A DNA stretch of 64,000 bases from Leishmania mexicana MHOM/GT/2001/U1103 (Eukaryota; Euglenozoa; Kinetoplastea; Trypanosomatida; Trypanosomatidae): contig NC_018337.1 in NCBI RefSeq assembly GCF_000234665.1, positions 644,222-708,221 on the forward strand, in the 5' to 3' direction. The notes beneath the pieces are model-generated. The model did no database searches, was not told the origin of the DNA, and saw nothing but the letters and a program-made list of their open reading frames with translations. A program made the translations under genes and the position numbers. How positions within the stretch are numbered: position 1 is the first letter of the stretch; every line of letters begins with the position of its first letter. Shown here in pieces: positions 31,125-41,029 of this stretch.

Positions 31125-32650
31125 TTACACCAAGGTGACTGACGAGTCAGCATATTCGTCTATGTCGATTCGGCTTGGCCCAGGAGCCATCGGGCCGCTT
31201 ACCACGTGGCGCCATACACCTGGGAATAGTGCGTGTCTTTTCCTACAAACGCATCGGATACGCGGATATGCGTGTGCTTGAGGGCACAGAAAGCAGCGCC
31301 GAGCCACCTGTCCCTCCAGTTACATGTCGCACCTCACCGTGCTGCCAGTGGTGCCCCATCACGCTTGATATGCGGGGTCACGGATCGGCGCGTCGGCGGG
31401 GTCGTGTCCCCATCGTGCCCGTGGTGGCACCCAGTCTACCTGCTGCTCTTCGAGTGCGTGCTCTCTTCCTACCGTGCCCCCCTCTCATGCTCCTGCTCCC
31501 GGTTAAACACATCAGGGCCACGGGCCCCATCGTCCACGCGTCCCGGGAGCTTGCGCTGCAGAGGACAAGCCCGCGCGAAAGCCGCACCGGAGTGAAGAGA
31601 CAGTCGAAGGCCCTCTTAAAAGCCAGCGCAGTGTCGCAGCTCTCTGGCGACTTCATGCCGCTCCCGTTGAATGCGACGCTGTAGATCGCCGAGAGGCGAC
31701 ACCGACGGTCTGCATCGTGCACCAGCCTGGGCAACACAGGTTGGCTCTGAGGACTTGGACAGGGTGAGTGTTCAGCAGAGGCCCACGCCACGTCGCGGTG
31801 GAGCAGATGGCGCCTGGGGCGGCAGCCTCTCACCGTCCGGTCAGAAGTAGGCTCTCCGGACCAGAGGTTGCTCAGCGGCGCTGGCATCCCCATGGCACCG
31901 GGGAGAGCGGCGTCGACGGATGGAGGCTGGGGACCGTCCACAGCCGCTATTAGAATGAATCGGCACACACTGTGTCCGCCCTGCAGCGGGCTCGGACGGC
32001 TGTCCATGAATCAGCTCGCAGCCGCCTCGAGGCGATGGATGCCCTCCTCCGACACCCGCACCCCCTCCCTCAGCAGCATGGTGATCGGAACCATCCGCCA
32101 GTCAGAATCTCCACGTGTGCAGGACGCCCGCCCTTCCCCCGGTCTCCGGTGCTCATGAGATGTCACCGGTAGCCGGTGTAATCCGTCTGAGGCCCCGCAA
32201 ATGTGAGGCCGCGCGGGGCTTGGCCATACATGAGAATGGCCATGCACAGCTGCTTTTCCGCACTCAGCCCATCACAACGCGGCGCACGCGCACCCGCTCC
32301 CGCCCATCTCTGCACCATTAAGACCACAGCCGCGCACGGAACACACCTCTCCGGCACACCTCCGATAGCGTGAGAGAGAGATGCAGCGGAGTCGGACCAA
32401 TGGAGTCTACGGTGAGGCGTTTCGGGGCCTCCAGATCCTTTCGCAGGGATCGGTGCACTCATCTGCCTGCTTATGGCGGGGAGCAGGAGGTAAGCAGAAG
32501 AAGTGAGAGCGCGTGAGCAGCCTGGTAGCATTCTTTGTCCAGGGCGCACGCCCTCACCACAGCACACATACACATACGCATGCGCATGCATCAGTGACTC
32601 CGCCTGGGCACTGCTCACAATACCGCGTGAGTCAGCAGCACCTTTCATGT
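31125..32650 (-). pseudogene. Decayed gene remnants, several frames
   Basis: The minus strand holds protein-like stretches that switch frame repeatedly. Examples: SLSHAIGGVPERC (around 32370), RKLPGRVDDGARGPDVFNRE (31550-31490), EHALEEQQVDWVPPRARW (about 31460-31405), RIRVSDAFVGKDTHYSQVYG-like sequence (about 31270-31205) and a terminal SRIDIDEYADSSVTLV ending at a TAA at 31125. Stops and frameshifts interrupt every stretch. The segment 31975-32400 aligns with 41730-42170 (same orientation, same order), including the shared HW-x5-LSHA-V/I-GGVP-x-RC peptide, so both derive from one ancestral gene. Family not recognised. Tuzin genes commonly neighbour amastins and are one candidate, unproven. 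Confidence 0.55.
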
Positions 32651-32966
32651 CGATGCATGCCTGCTTTCCCAGGACCGGCTGCGGAGCGTCCGCAGCGGGC
32701 GAGCGCCCCCTTTTCCTCCCCTCCCCTTCCCCACTCGCCTGTCACCACGACCTTCTCCCGCGACAACTGCTCAGGAAGGCCCACACTCGCACGCAGCTGT
32801 CGACACCAACCTCACAGTGCTTCAACGTACGGCGGGGTGTGCATCCAACGGCTGGGTGCCGAGACACGCCGGCAGAGCCACCGCAGCTACATCGGCATCT
32901 GCACAAACGCACAGAGAGAAGCGGGCGGTCCGGCCTCCGCTCGTACGCGCCGGTCCCGTCGACAGG

Positions 32967-33780
32967 CTAGAACAACATGCAGGGCACAGCCGTGTGCACG
33001 ACCGGCTGCGCGAAGCGCCACTCCTTCGGCACAGCCTCGCGCAGCGCGATCTCCCGCAGACCTCGCTGGCACAGCACCGACATGACCCTAACGGTGCCGT
33101 CGTACAAGCCATCGGCGAACGGCGTCAAAGGCAGCTGCCGCACCGCCGCACAGGCAGACCAGCTGGGACGCTCCGGCGCACCCGTGCAGTTCCTCCACAT
33201 CGCTGCAGCGTGTCCTCACAGCCTTCACAAAGTGCACCGGGTCGGACGCATCCCGCGTGCTCTCCAAGTAACGAACGCCTAAGTCCACGACCAGAACGCC
33301 CTCTAGGCGTACGGCGATGCGGCACAGCGCACTCTCGCACCCGCCACAGCTCCGGCAAGGGCAGCGATGCGAAGGATACGGGAAGCTGACGCCGCCAACA
33401 GTACATCCTCCATCTGGCGCATCACCACGAAGGCCTCGCCGGCCTAGAGAAGAGTCCCAATGGCGGGTCGAGTTGACGGCCCCGCTGATGCCGCCAGACC
33501 GCCTGCAGGCAACTCGACTACACGAAACCGAGAGCAGACCCGTCGGGAAAGCAGTTCCTTAAGCCCCTCTACCTCCCCTGGGCACAGCCACTGAACTCTT
33601 CTTCACCCGCTCACAGAGCAGCATGCGCATCACCCGGCGCTTGTCGCGCCTCCTCGCCAATGCCGTCCCCCCCAGCACCGATACAATCACGCGCAGCGAG
33701 AGAGCCACTCCTTCCACGAGTCACACGCTCCACCCGTCAGCTGCCGCTCAACGAACTTAGCGCGTCATAGCCTCCGCACC
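32967..33780 (-). pseudogene. Decayed gene remnant upstream of the 31-32.6 kb remnants
   Basis: Consecutive minus-strand fragments join only by changing frame: VEGVALSLRVIVSVLGGTAL (about 33717-33658), CPGEVEGLKELLSRRVC (about 33583-33530), EAFVVMRQMEDVLLAASASR (about 33435-33375) and RILRIAALAGAVAGARVRCA, then a stop, LEGVLVVDLGVRYLESTRD, DPVHFVKAVRTRCSDVEELH (about 33242-33185), a further shift, and FADGLYDGTVRVMSVLCQRG (about 33120-33060) ending PCMLF at a TAG near 32967. At least two frameshifts and two stops interrupt it. The GVLVVDLGVRYL strand could be a Walker-B-like element. It may be the 5' part of the same ancestral gene as the 31125-32650 block. Confidence 0.6.
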
Positions 33781-33984
33781 GCGTGCGCCGCACACGCGGC
33801 TGCACCCTACACGGCGGAGGGGTTGACCGTGCCGCACGCCCAGTACGCGTGCACAGGCGTGCGACAACAGGAAATGTGCGCCGCCGCCGCCACCGCTCCA
33901 CGCGCGCGAGCACTCGCACAACAAACAGACTCCGCGCGTGCCTCTCAGCACGCCGCTTCACCAGGGCACAAGTATGACAGTGCC

Positions 33985-35935
33985 ATCATGTGCGCATGTG
34001 AGTGCCTCGTGTTGACGTGTGCGTGTCTGCGCTGCTCACGGCTGCGCGGCTCCTCTGCACCACCGTGCTGCCTCGAGAACCACTCACGAGCCGCGCGCCA
34101 GCGTGCAGCAGAGAGAGGAGTGGGGCGCATGATGAGGAATCGGCACAAAAAGCGGCTGCGCTGCCAGACGGTGTGAACACACACACATATATGCCGGCAT
34201 GCGAGAGCGCACACCTGCACGCGCATGGCCCAGCCCCACCACGCGCAGCAGCAACGCGCGCGGCGTGCAGCACACCCTACCCTTCCTCTCCAGGAGGACG
34301 ATGGGGGCGGCAGTGGCGGTGTTGGGTTGAACGCGTCGGACAAGGGAGGCAAGCAAGGTAACCAGCACGCACGCGCGCACGAAGGCGTGCCACAAAGCAA
34401 ACAGAGGAGAAGCGAGAGAAGAGAGAAAGGCGCACGCACGCCGTCCGCCCTGCTAGGCGAGGACAGCAAGCGAGCGGTCCGCGAGGACATCGTAGCGTGA
34501 GACCTTCGGCGGTGTTGTTGGCGCATGCACACATATGTACGCAGCCATATAGAGAGATGTGTGCATGTGCACTCGTCGTTTTGCTTTTGTTTAGGGGTGC
34601 TGATCCGCACGTCTCTCCGAATCAGCGAGGCACGCACCGGCTTCCCACCGCCTCCATACCACCGCGCACAGGCCGACACATGCGCGCGTGCAGCAGCAGC
34701 GCGCCCCTACGCCCTGTGGCACGGCGGCCACATCCGCGTCGTCGACGACGAGCCGTCCTGCCGCTGCACCGGGCCCATGCGTCCAGGGGGCTCGCACCGC
34801 CCCCTCCCCGTTCCGCCCCCTCGCAGACGTGCCTGCGCCATCGCCGCACGCCGTGCTCCCAGCGGGGCCGCCCTCAGCGTCGCGCGCCAGGGCGCAGGCG
34901 GTGGCGGTGGTACATGCCGCACGAGCCCGGGGAGAATGCTGCCCAGCCACAGGTCAGGGTCATGTGAGACCCCGCAGTCTACCTGCACGCCGTGCTTCTC
35001 TCCCTCCGTCGCGCCAGGCCCGCTGCACCCCGTCATACGGCGTGGGGACTCCACACAGTGGAGCCTGGAGGACTGAGTGGGGTGCGCAAGCAACAAAGCC
35101 ATCGAAACAAATCGCGCAAGAGAGAGGCGCGGAGACACAGCCACACAGGGGGCGCAGACGCAGACATACGCGAGCCAGACGCCAGAGGAGCGAGCAGGAA
35201 AGCAGCCGCGCCTCGGCTCCGCTCCGCCTGCAGCCCCCCTGTCCGCGGCGCCGCGTGTGTGTGCATGTGTGCCTGTGTGCGTGCGCTCTGAGGCACGGCG
35301 GCCGCCCTTCGCTGCGCCGTCGCCACCGTCAGCCGCCGCCTCCGCCAGCACGCACGCGCACGCCACGCCTCCCTCGGCGCCGAGAAGAGAACAGCAAGCA
35401 TAAGTGAGCTCGAAAGAGAAGAACGTCAAGTAAGGCGAGAGCGCGGGGCGGCAACCGCCAACAAAGCACCAGCACCGAGACAGCGCTCCGCACGTGTCGG
35501 CGCGCCAGCAGCACGCAAGAGCCGCAGCCGCAGCAGAAGGGCGCGGTCGCGGTCGCGGGAGCCGCTCACGGAAGACGGCGGAGGAGGGTCACAGGGGCGC
35601 ATGCGCCAGCGCACACGCACACGCCGTGTCGGCGCGCAGGGTGTGCGCTGCCCACTCTGCGCAGCGCAGGTCGCCGCGCCGGCGAGCACACACGAAGGAG
35701 AGAGCGCAGCCGTCAGCACCGACACCGGGCGCTCCCCCCTGCGCGCCGCGCCGCCACCAACAGCCCAGCAGCCATGCGCCGGCACCACAGCAGCGCTTCG
35801 GGGAAGAGGAAGGGGAAGGGGAGACGCACAGGGCCACACTAGCCAAGACACGCACGCGCACACCGAGAGCGATGGGCCGGCCAAGGGCACACACGGGAAC
35901 CCGCAGCTTCCGCACGCTCCTCCTCGCTCACACCA
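33985..35935. repeat. Amastin 3' flank, copy A
   Basis: The presumed 3' UTR and downstream flank of the amastin at 36015. It matches copy C (38030-39905) over most of its length with short indels, and 34262-34939 matches copy B (36922-37599) without net indel and with only about ten differences. Open frames on both strands here are shared by the copies but show no coding constraint. Conserved amastin 3' flanks are known in Leishmania to control amastigote-stage expression; whether this holds here is inference. Confidence 0.85.
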
Positions 35936-36014
35936 GCTCCTCCTCGAGTGCGGCTTCGTGGAGGTGCAGTGCTGCTGTCGAGCTCGCCCTCCGCTCCCTG
36001 TGGCTTCTTCACTC

Positions 36015-36590
36015 CTATTCTTGCTCTGTGTATTCCTTCGAGTTCACACTCTCAACTGATTCCCTCACCTGTGACGGTATCAGCAGGAAGATGATGTTGA
36101 TGATATCCAGTATCCAGGCCACCACCAGGAGAATGAGCCCGACGCCAAGGGTGCCGCGATCCTTCAGCCTGGAGCACTGTGGGCCATCGACCTTGTTGTA
36201 CGTCACCACCATGGCCACCCACACAACGCACAAGGTGCCAGCGCCAACCACGTTCAGCGCCAGGCAGACCACGCGGAGGAAAGAGCAGCAGAACAGCAAA
36301 GTAAGGCCTGCAGTAAACGCCGCCAAGTACACGGCGATGGAGATGATGACGAACGCCTGTGCAACGCGGAAACGCGAGACACGGGAGGGGCAAGTCCCAT
36401 ATAGCATCTCGATGTAGAGTAAGTAGTCACTGGACCTGCACGTATAAGGACTACCCCACAGGGTGATGCAAATGGGATCGCCATTTGGAACCATCACGCG
36501 AAACATCTCGATCGGCGTTCCCACCAGCAGCAAGAGGAGCGCCGCCAACTGGATGATCACGTACAGAATGAGGGGGACACTGTACGCCAT
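36015..36590 (-). CDS. Amastin surface protein, copy 1
   Basis: 191 aa from the ATG at 36590. The frame is open to 37232 through repeated flank sequence, which is not part of the protein. The amastin signature is present as CITLWGSPYTC (41-51), close to the family C-x-[TS]-[LF]-[WF]-G-x3-x-C pattern, after GTPIEMFRV (24-32). Four hydrophobic segments lie at about 5-25, 75-100, 104-130 and 148-172, the standard amastin topology. Extracellular loop cysteines at 41, 51 and 67 are kept. The C-terminus is short and acidic. Amastins are small surface glycoproteins, usually most abundant in amastigotes and regulated through the 3' UTR. The subfamily was not determined. Its CDS differs strongly from the copy at 39988 despite near-identical flanks. 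Confidence 0.96.
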   Translation of the reverse strand: MAYSVPLILYVIIQLAALLLLLVGTPIEMFRVMVPNGDPICITLWGSPYTCRSSDYLLYIEMLYGTCPSRVSRFRVAQAFVIISIAVYLAAFTAGLTLLFCCSFLRVVCLALNVVGAGTLCVVWVAMVVTYNKVDGPQCSRLKDRGTLGVGLILLVVAWILDIINIIFLLIPSQVRESVESVNSKEYTEQE

Positions 36591-36659
36591 GGCCGCAAGC
36601 GGACGAGAGCGAGAGGCTGAGAAGGGCAGCGCCGAGGCAGACGGGGGAGGCAACAGCAG

Positions 36660-36925
36660 AGGGGGTAGTGGGGGGATGAGATGGCGCAGCACAGCGGACG
36701 AGGAGGGCAGGTGGGACAGCGGGAGAGAGCAGAGGTGCGGCGACGCGATGTCCTTCTGGCTGCGGCGTGTGCGCGCACGCGTTGTCGTTTGGCGTCCGGT
36801 GGCGTGCGTGCGTGTTGTGAGAGGCGGAAGAGGGATGGGCGGCGTGGGCAGCAGTGAAACAGGGCGAGAAGAGAGATGGAGAAGGAGGCAGTGGCCGGGA
36901 GGCAGGCAAGTGACGCTGCGAGGCG
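36660..36925. repeat. Amastin 5' flank, copy 1
   Basis: About 265 bp upstream of amastin 1 that closely matches 40630-40925 upstream of amastin 2, including a run around GCGTGTGCGCGCACGCGTTG and a purine-rich part (polypyrimidine on the sense strand) suited to trans-splicing. The shared block ends at GACGCTGCGAGGC in both; beyond it the two loci differ, marking a recombination junction. Confidence 0.85.
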
Positions 36926-37599
36926 TGCAGCACACCCTACCCTTCCTCTCCAGGAGGACGATGGGGGCGGCAGTGGCGGTGTTGGGTTGAACGCGTCGGA
37001 CAAGGGAGGCAAGCAAGGTAACGAGCACGCACGCGCGCACGAAGGCGTGCCACAAAGCAAACAGAGGAGAAGCGAGAGAAGAGAGAAAGGCGCACGCACG
37101 CCGTCCGCCCTGCCAGGCGAGGACAGCAAGCGAGCGGTCCGCGAGGACATCGTAACGTGAGACCTTCGGCGGTGTTGTTGGCGCATGCACACATATGTAC
37201 GCAGCCATATAGAGAGATGTGTGCATGTGCACTCGTCGTTTTGCTTTTGTTTAGGGGTGCTGATCCGCACGTCTCTCCGAATCAGCGAGGCACGCACCGG
37301 CTTCCCACCGCCTCCATACCACCGCGCACAGGCCGACACATGCGCGCGTGCAGCAGCAGCGCGCCCCTACGCCCTGTGGCACGGCGGCCACATCCGCGTC
37401 GTCGACTACGAGCCGTCCTGCCGCTGCACCGGGTCCATGCGTCCAGGGGGCTCGCACCGCCCCCTCCCAGTTCCGCCCCCTCGCAGACGTGCCTGCGCCA
37501 TCGCCGCACGCCGTGCTTCCAGCGGGGACGCCCTCAGCGTCGTGCGCCAGGGCGCAGGGGGTGGCGGTGGTACATGCCGCACGAGCCCGGGGAGAATGC
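36922..37599. repeat. Amastin 3'-flank fragment, copy B, cut by the gap
   Basis: 678 bp colinear with 34262-34939 without net indel and with about ten substitutions. It starts exactly where the amastin 1 5' flank ends and runs into the N-gap, so the rest of its unit (remaining 3' flank, an amastin gene and its 5' flank) is expected inside the gap. Confidence 0.88.
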
Positions 37600-37699
37600 N
37601 NNNNNNNNNNNNNNNNNNNNNNNNNNNNNNNNNNNNNNNNNNNNNNNNNNNNNNNNNNNNNNNNNNNNNNNNNNNNNNNNNNNNNNNNNNNNNNNNNNN
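37600..37699. other. Assembly gap (100 N)
   Basis: Exactly 100 N, the conventional length for a gap of unknown size, inside a duplicated region. A single further N sits at 37842. Gene copy number of the amastin array cannot be read from this assembly. Confidence 0.99.
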
Positions 37700-38030
37700 T
37701 CCGACAATTTGCTCACGAGGCGTCCGAGAGCCACGGGCCCGTCGTCGAAAACGCTGGCCGGGTGCGTCGGACCCACACCAGCCAAGAGCCCTTCCAGACT
37801 ATTCCACCGCTTTCTCGGTGACGGCAGAGGGCCAGGCGTGCNCCCCTCACACTCACGCCAGTGACCGCCGTGCGACAACACACAGACCACGCCGCCGCAT
37901 CCGCCACTCGCCGCCGGCAACCGGCAGCCGAACAAAGAGACTCTAGACAATGCAGCCGCACCCGCACGGTTTCTGCCGCCAAATCCGCACAGACAATTGC
38001 CGGCGAAGCCTCGCCGCATGGCCCTTCACA
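37700..38030. other. Unique segment right of the gap, possible gene remnant
   Basis: About 330 bp not obviously part of the duplicated flanks until near 38000. The minus strand reads protein-like just before the gap (RKRWNSLEGLLAGVGPTHPA, then SVFDDGPVALGRLVSKLS, about 37825-37712), with no start or stop in reach because of the gap and an N at 37842. It could be the edge of another decayed or hidden gene. Confidence 0.4.
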
Positions 38031-39905
38031 AGGGGTACAAGTGTGAGCGCCTCGTGTTGGCGTGTGCGTGTCTGCGCTGCTCACGGCTGGGCGGCTCCAA
38101 TGCACCACCGTGCTTCGAGAACCACTCACCAGCCGCGTGCCAGCGTGCAGCAGAGAGAGGAGTGGGGCGCATGATGAGGCATCGGCACAGAAAGCGGCTG
38201 CGCTGCCAGACGGCGCGCACACGCACGGACATGCACACACACACACATATATATCTATGCCGGCATGCGAGAGCGCACACCTGCACGCGCATGGCGCAGC
38301 CCCACCACGCGCAGCAGCAACGCGCGCGGCGTGCGACACACCCTACCCTTCCTCTCCAGGAGGACGACGGGGGCGGCAGTGGCGGTGCTGGGTTGAGCGC
38401 GTCGGACAAGGGAGGCAAGCATGGTAACCAGCACGCACGAAGGCGTGCCACAAAGCAAATAGAGGAGAAGGGAGAGAAGAGAGAAAGGGGCACGCACGCC
38501 GTCCGCCCTGCCAGGCGAGGACAGCAAGCGAGCGGTCCGCGAGGACATCGTAACGTTAGACGCTCGGCAGTGTGGTTGGCACACAAAAACAGAGATAGAG
38601 ATAAATCGATGCACTTTCCGTTCACGTGCGTCGATGCGCTTGTCGGTGGTTACTAACAACATCTGCACCTGCTTCCCACCGCCTCCATTCCACCGCGCAC
38701 AGGCCGACACATGCGCGCGTGCAGCAGCAGTGCGCCCCTACGCCCTGTGGCACGGCGGCCACATCTGCGTCGTCGAGGACGAGCCGTCCCTGCCGCTGCA
38801 CCGGGCCATGCGTCCAGCGGGGCCGCCCTCAGCGTCGCGCTCCAGGGTGCAGACGGTGGCCTCTGTCGGTGAGCAGGGGGTAGCAGGCGGTGGCGGTGGT
38901 ACATGCCGCACGGGCCCAGGGAGAATGCTGCCCAGCCACAGGTCAGGGCCATGTGAGACCCCGCAGTCTACCTGCACGCCGTGCTTCTCCCCCTCCGTCG
39001 CGCCAGGCCCGCTGCACCCCGTCATACGGCGTGGGGACTCCACACAGTGGAGCCTGGAGAACTGAGTGGGGTGCGCAAGCAGCAAAGCCATCGAAACAAA
39101 TCGCGCAAGAGAGAGGCGCGGAGACACAGCCACACAGGGGGCGCAGACGCAGACAGATGCGAGCCAGACGCCAGAGGAGCGAGCAGGAAAGCAGCCGCGC
39201 CTCGGCTCCGCTCCGCCTGCAGCCCCCTGTCCGCAGGGCCGCGCGTGTGTGCATGTGTGCCTGGGTGCGTGCGCTCTGAGGCACGGCGGCCGCCCTTCGC
39301 TGCGCCGTCGCCACCGTCAGCCGCCTCCGCCTCCTCCAGCACGCACGCGCACGCCACGCCTCCCTCTGCGCCGAGAAGAGAACAGCAAGCATAAGTGAGC
39401 TCGAAAGAGAAGAACGTCAAGTAAGGCGAGAGCGCGGGGCGGCAACCGCCAACAAAGCACCAGCACCGAGACAGCGCTCCGCACGCGTCGGCGCGCCAGC
39501 AGCACGCAAGAGCCGCAGCCGCAGCAGACGGGCGCGGTCGCGGTGGCGATGGCCGCTCACGGAAGACGGCGGAGGAGGGTCACAGTTGCGCATGCGCCAG
39601 CGCACACGCACACGCCGTGTCGGCGCGCAGGGTGTGCGCTGCCCACTCTGCACAGCGCAGGTCGCCGCGCCGGCGAGCACAAACGCAGGAGAGAGCGCAG
39701 TCGTCAACACCGACACCGGGCGCTCCCCCCTGCGCGCCGCGCCGCCACCAACAACCCAGCAGCCATGCGCCGGCACCACAACAGCGCTTCGGGGGAGGGG
39801 GAGGGGAAGGGGAGACGCACGCGCGCACCGAGAGCGATTGGCCGGCCAAGGGCACACACGGGAACCCGCAGCTTCCGCACCCTCCTCCTCACTCACACGA
39901 GCCCC
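38030..39905. repeat. Amastin 3' flank, copy C
   Basis: The presumed 3' UTR and downstream flank of the amastin at 39988. Long blocks are nearly identical to copy A (for example 38935-39780 against 34945-35790), with small indels and a stretch of lower similarity at 38550-38680. Confidence 0.85.
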
Positions 39906-39987
39906 TCCACGACGACGCCGGTGCGCACGAGGTTGGTGCTATCAAGCTCGACATCCGCTCCCTCTGCTCTCCCCTGCTCTCCCCATG

Positions 39988-40560
39988 CTACTCTTCCGCT
40001 GCCGGTTGCTTGGTGTGCTTATCCTCGTCACTCTCCGTAACCGTGCACGGGAGCAGCAGGATCACCGTGTTGATGATATCCAGTATCCACGCAATCACAA
40101 AGAGAACAAAGCCGGCACCATATGTGCCGTCATCTTTAATGGCGGAGCAGAGACCGTCTTTCTTCTTGTACGACACCGCCATGGCCGCCCACACAATGCA
40201 CACCGACACTATGCCAACCACGTTCAGCGCCAGGCACACCCAGCGAATGAAAGAGTAGCCGTACAGGATTGCAAAACTGGCGACGAACGCCCCGCCGTAT
40301 ACCAGAATCGAAATGAAGGCACATCCCTGAGCAGCGCGAAAACGATTACGTCGGTTGATACAGTCACGCCATATAGTTTCAACAAAATAACTGTACCCGA
40401 GCGATGTGCATGACACCTTGCGGCCCCAGAGCGTGATGCAAACGGTATTGCCCGGTGGACCTCCCACGCGGAACATCTCGATGGGCGTGGCCACAAGCAC
40501 GAAAAAGAACGCGATGAACTGCAGGATCACGTACACGAGGAGGAGAACACTGTAGGTCAT
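39988..40560 (-). CDS. Amastin surface protein, copy 2
   Basis: 190 aa from the ATG at 40560, which aligns with the start of copy 1. An in-frame ATG at 40608 would add 16 residues not matched there. The signature reads CITLWGRKVSC (41-51), preceded by ATPIEMFRV. Four TM segments lie at about 5-25, 78-102, 105-130 and 148-172, with the conserved WVCLALNVVG and AWILDIINTVILLLP. The tail is acidic and hydrophilic (ESDEDKHTKQPAAEE). By eye only about half the residues match copy 1, concentrated in the TM segments; the extracellular loop at 50-75 is largely different. Function is as for amastins generally, a surface glycoprotein of the intracellular stage, by family. Confidence 0.96.
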   Translation of the reverse strand: MTYSVLLLVYVILQFIAFFFVLVATPIEMFRVGGPPGNTVCITLWGRKVSCTSLGYSYFVETIWRDCINRRNRFRAAQGCAFISILVYGGAFVASFAILYGYSFIRWVCLALNVVGIVSVCIVWAAMAVSYKKKDGLCSAIKDDGTYGAGFVLFVIAWILDIINTVILLLPCTVTESDEDKHTKQPAAEE

Positions 40561-40629
40561 GGGCGCATTCAGACACCACCGAGACGATGGGTCCTGGAAC
40601 AGAGCCATTGACGAATAACACGACCGCAG

Positions 40630-40925
40630 GAGGGAGAGTGGGGATCAGATGGCGCAGCACAGCGGACGAGGAGGGAAGAGGCACGGGGGGAAGGCAGATG
40701 GGAGAGCGGGAGAGAGCGGAGGTGCGGCGACGCGATGACCTTGTGGCTGCGGCGTGTGCGCGCACGCGTTGTCGTTTGGCGTCCGGTGGCGTGCGTGTGT
40801 GTTGTGAGAGGCGGAAGAGGGATGGGCGGCGTGGGCAGCAGTGAAACAGGGCGAGAAGAGAAATCGAGAGAGCGGCGGAGGGGGAGGGGAGGCAGTGATG
40901 GGGAGACAGGCAAGCGACGCTGCGA
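40630..40925. repeat. Amastin 5' flank, copy 2
   Basis: Matches 36660-36925 upstream of amastin 1. After the shared GACGCTGCGAGGC the sequence continues as CCCTAAGGGGG, not as the 3'-flank fragment found at 36922. Confidence 0.85.
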
Positions 40926-41029
40926 GGCCCCTAAGGGGGAGCACAGGGGCAGGGGTGCCGCCGGCATTCTGTGAGACGCGCACTTCACACATACACACAC
41001 AGATACACACACAGGCCCGACAGGGCACC

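Noticed and set aside
34497..35076. Overlapping plus-strand frames in the amastin 3' flank, repeated at 37157-37599 and 38634-39065
   Set aside because: They recur only because the flank is duplicated; indels between copies shift the frames, so coding is not maintained. Kept as an old coding remnant at most.
36591..37232. N-terminal extension of amastin 1 to a 405-codon frame
   Set aside because: The extension translates the 5' flank and the copy B repeat; amastins are about 190 residues and the internal ATG aligns with copy 2.
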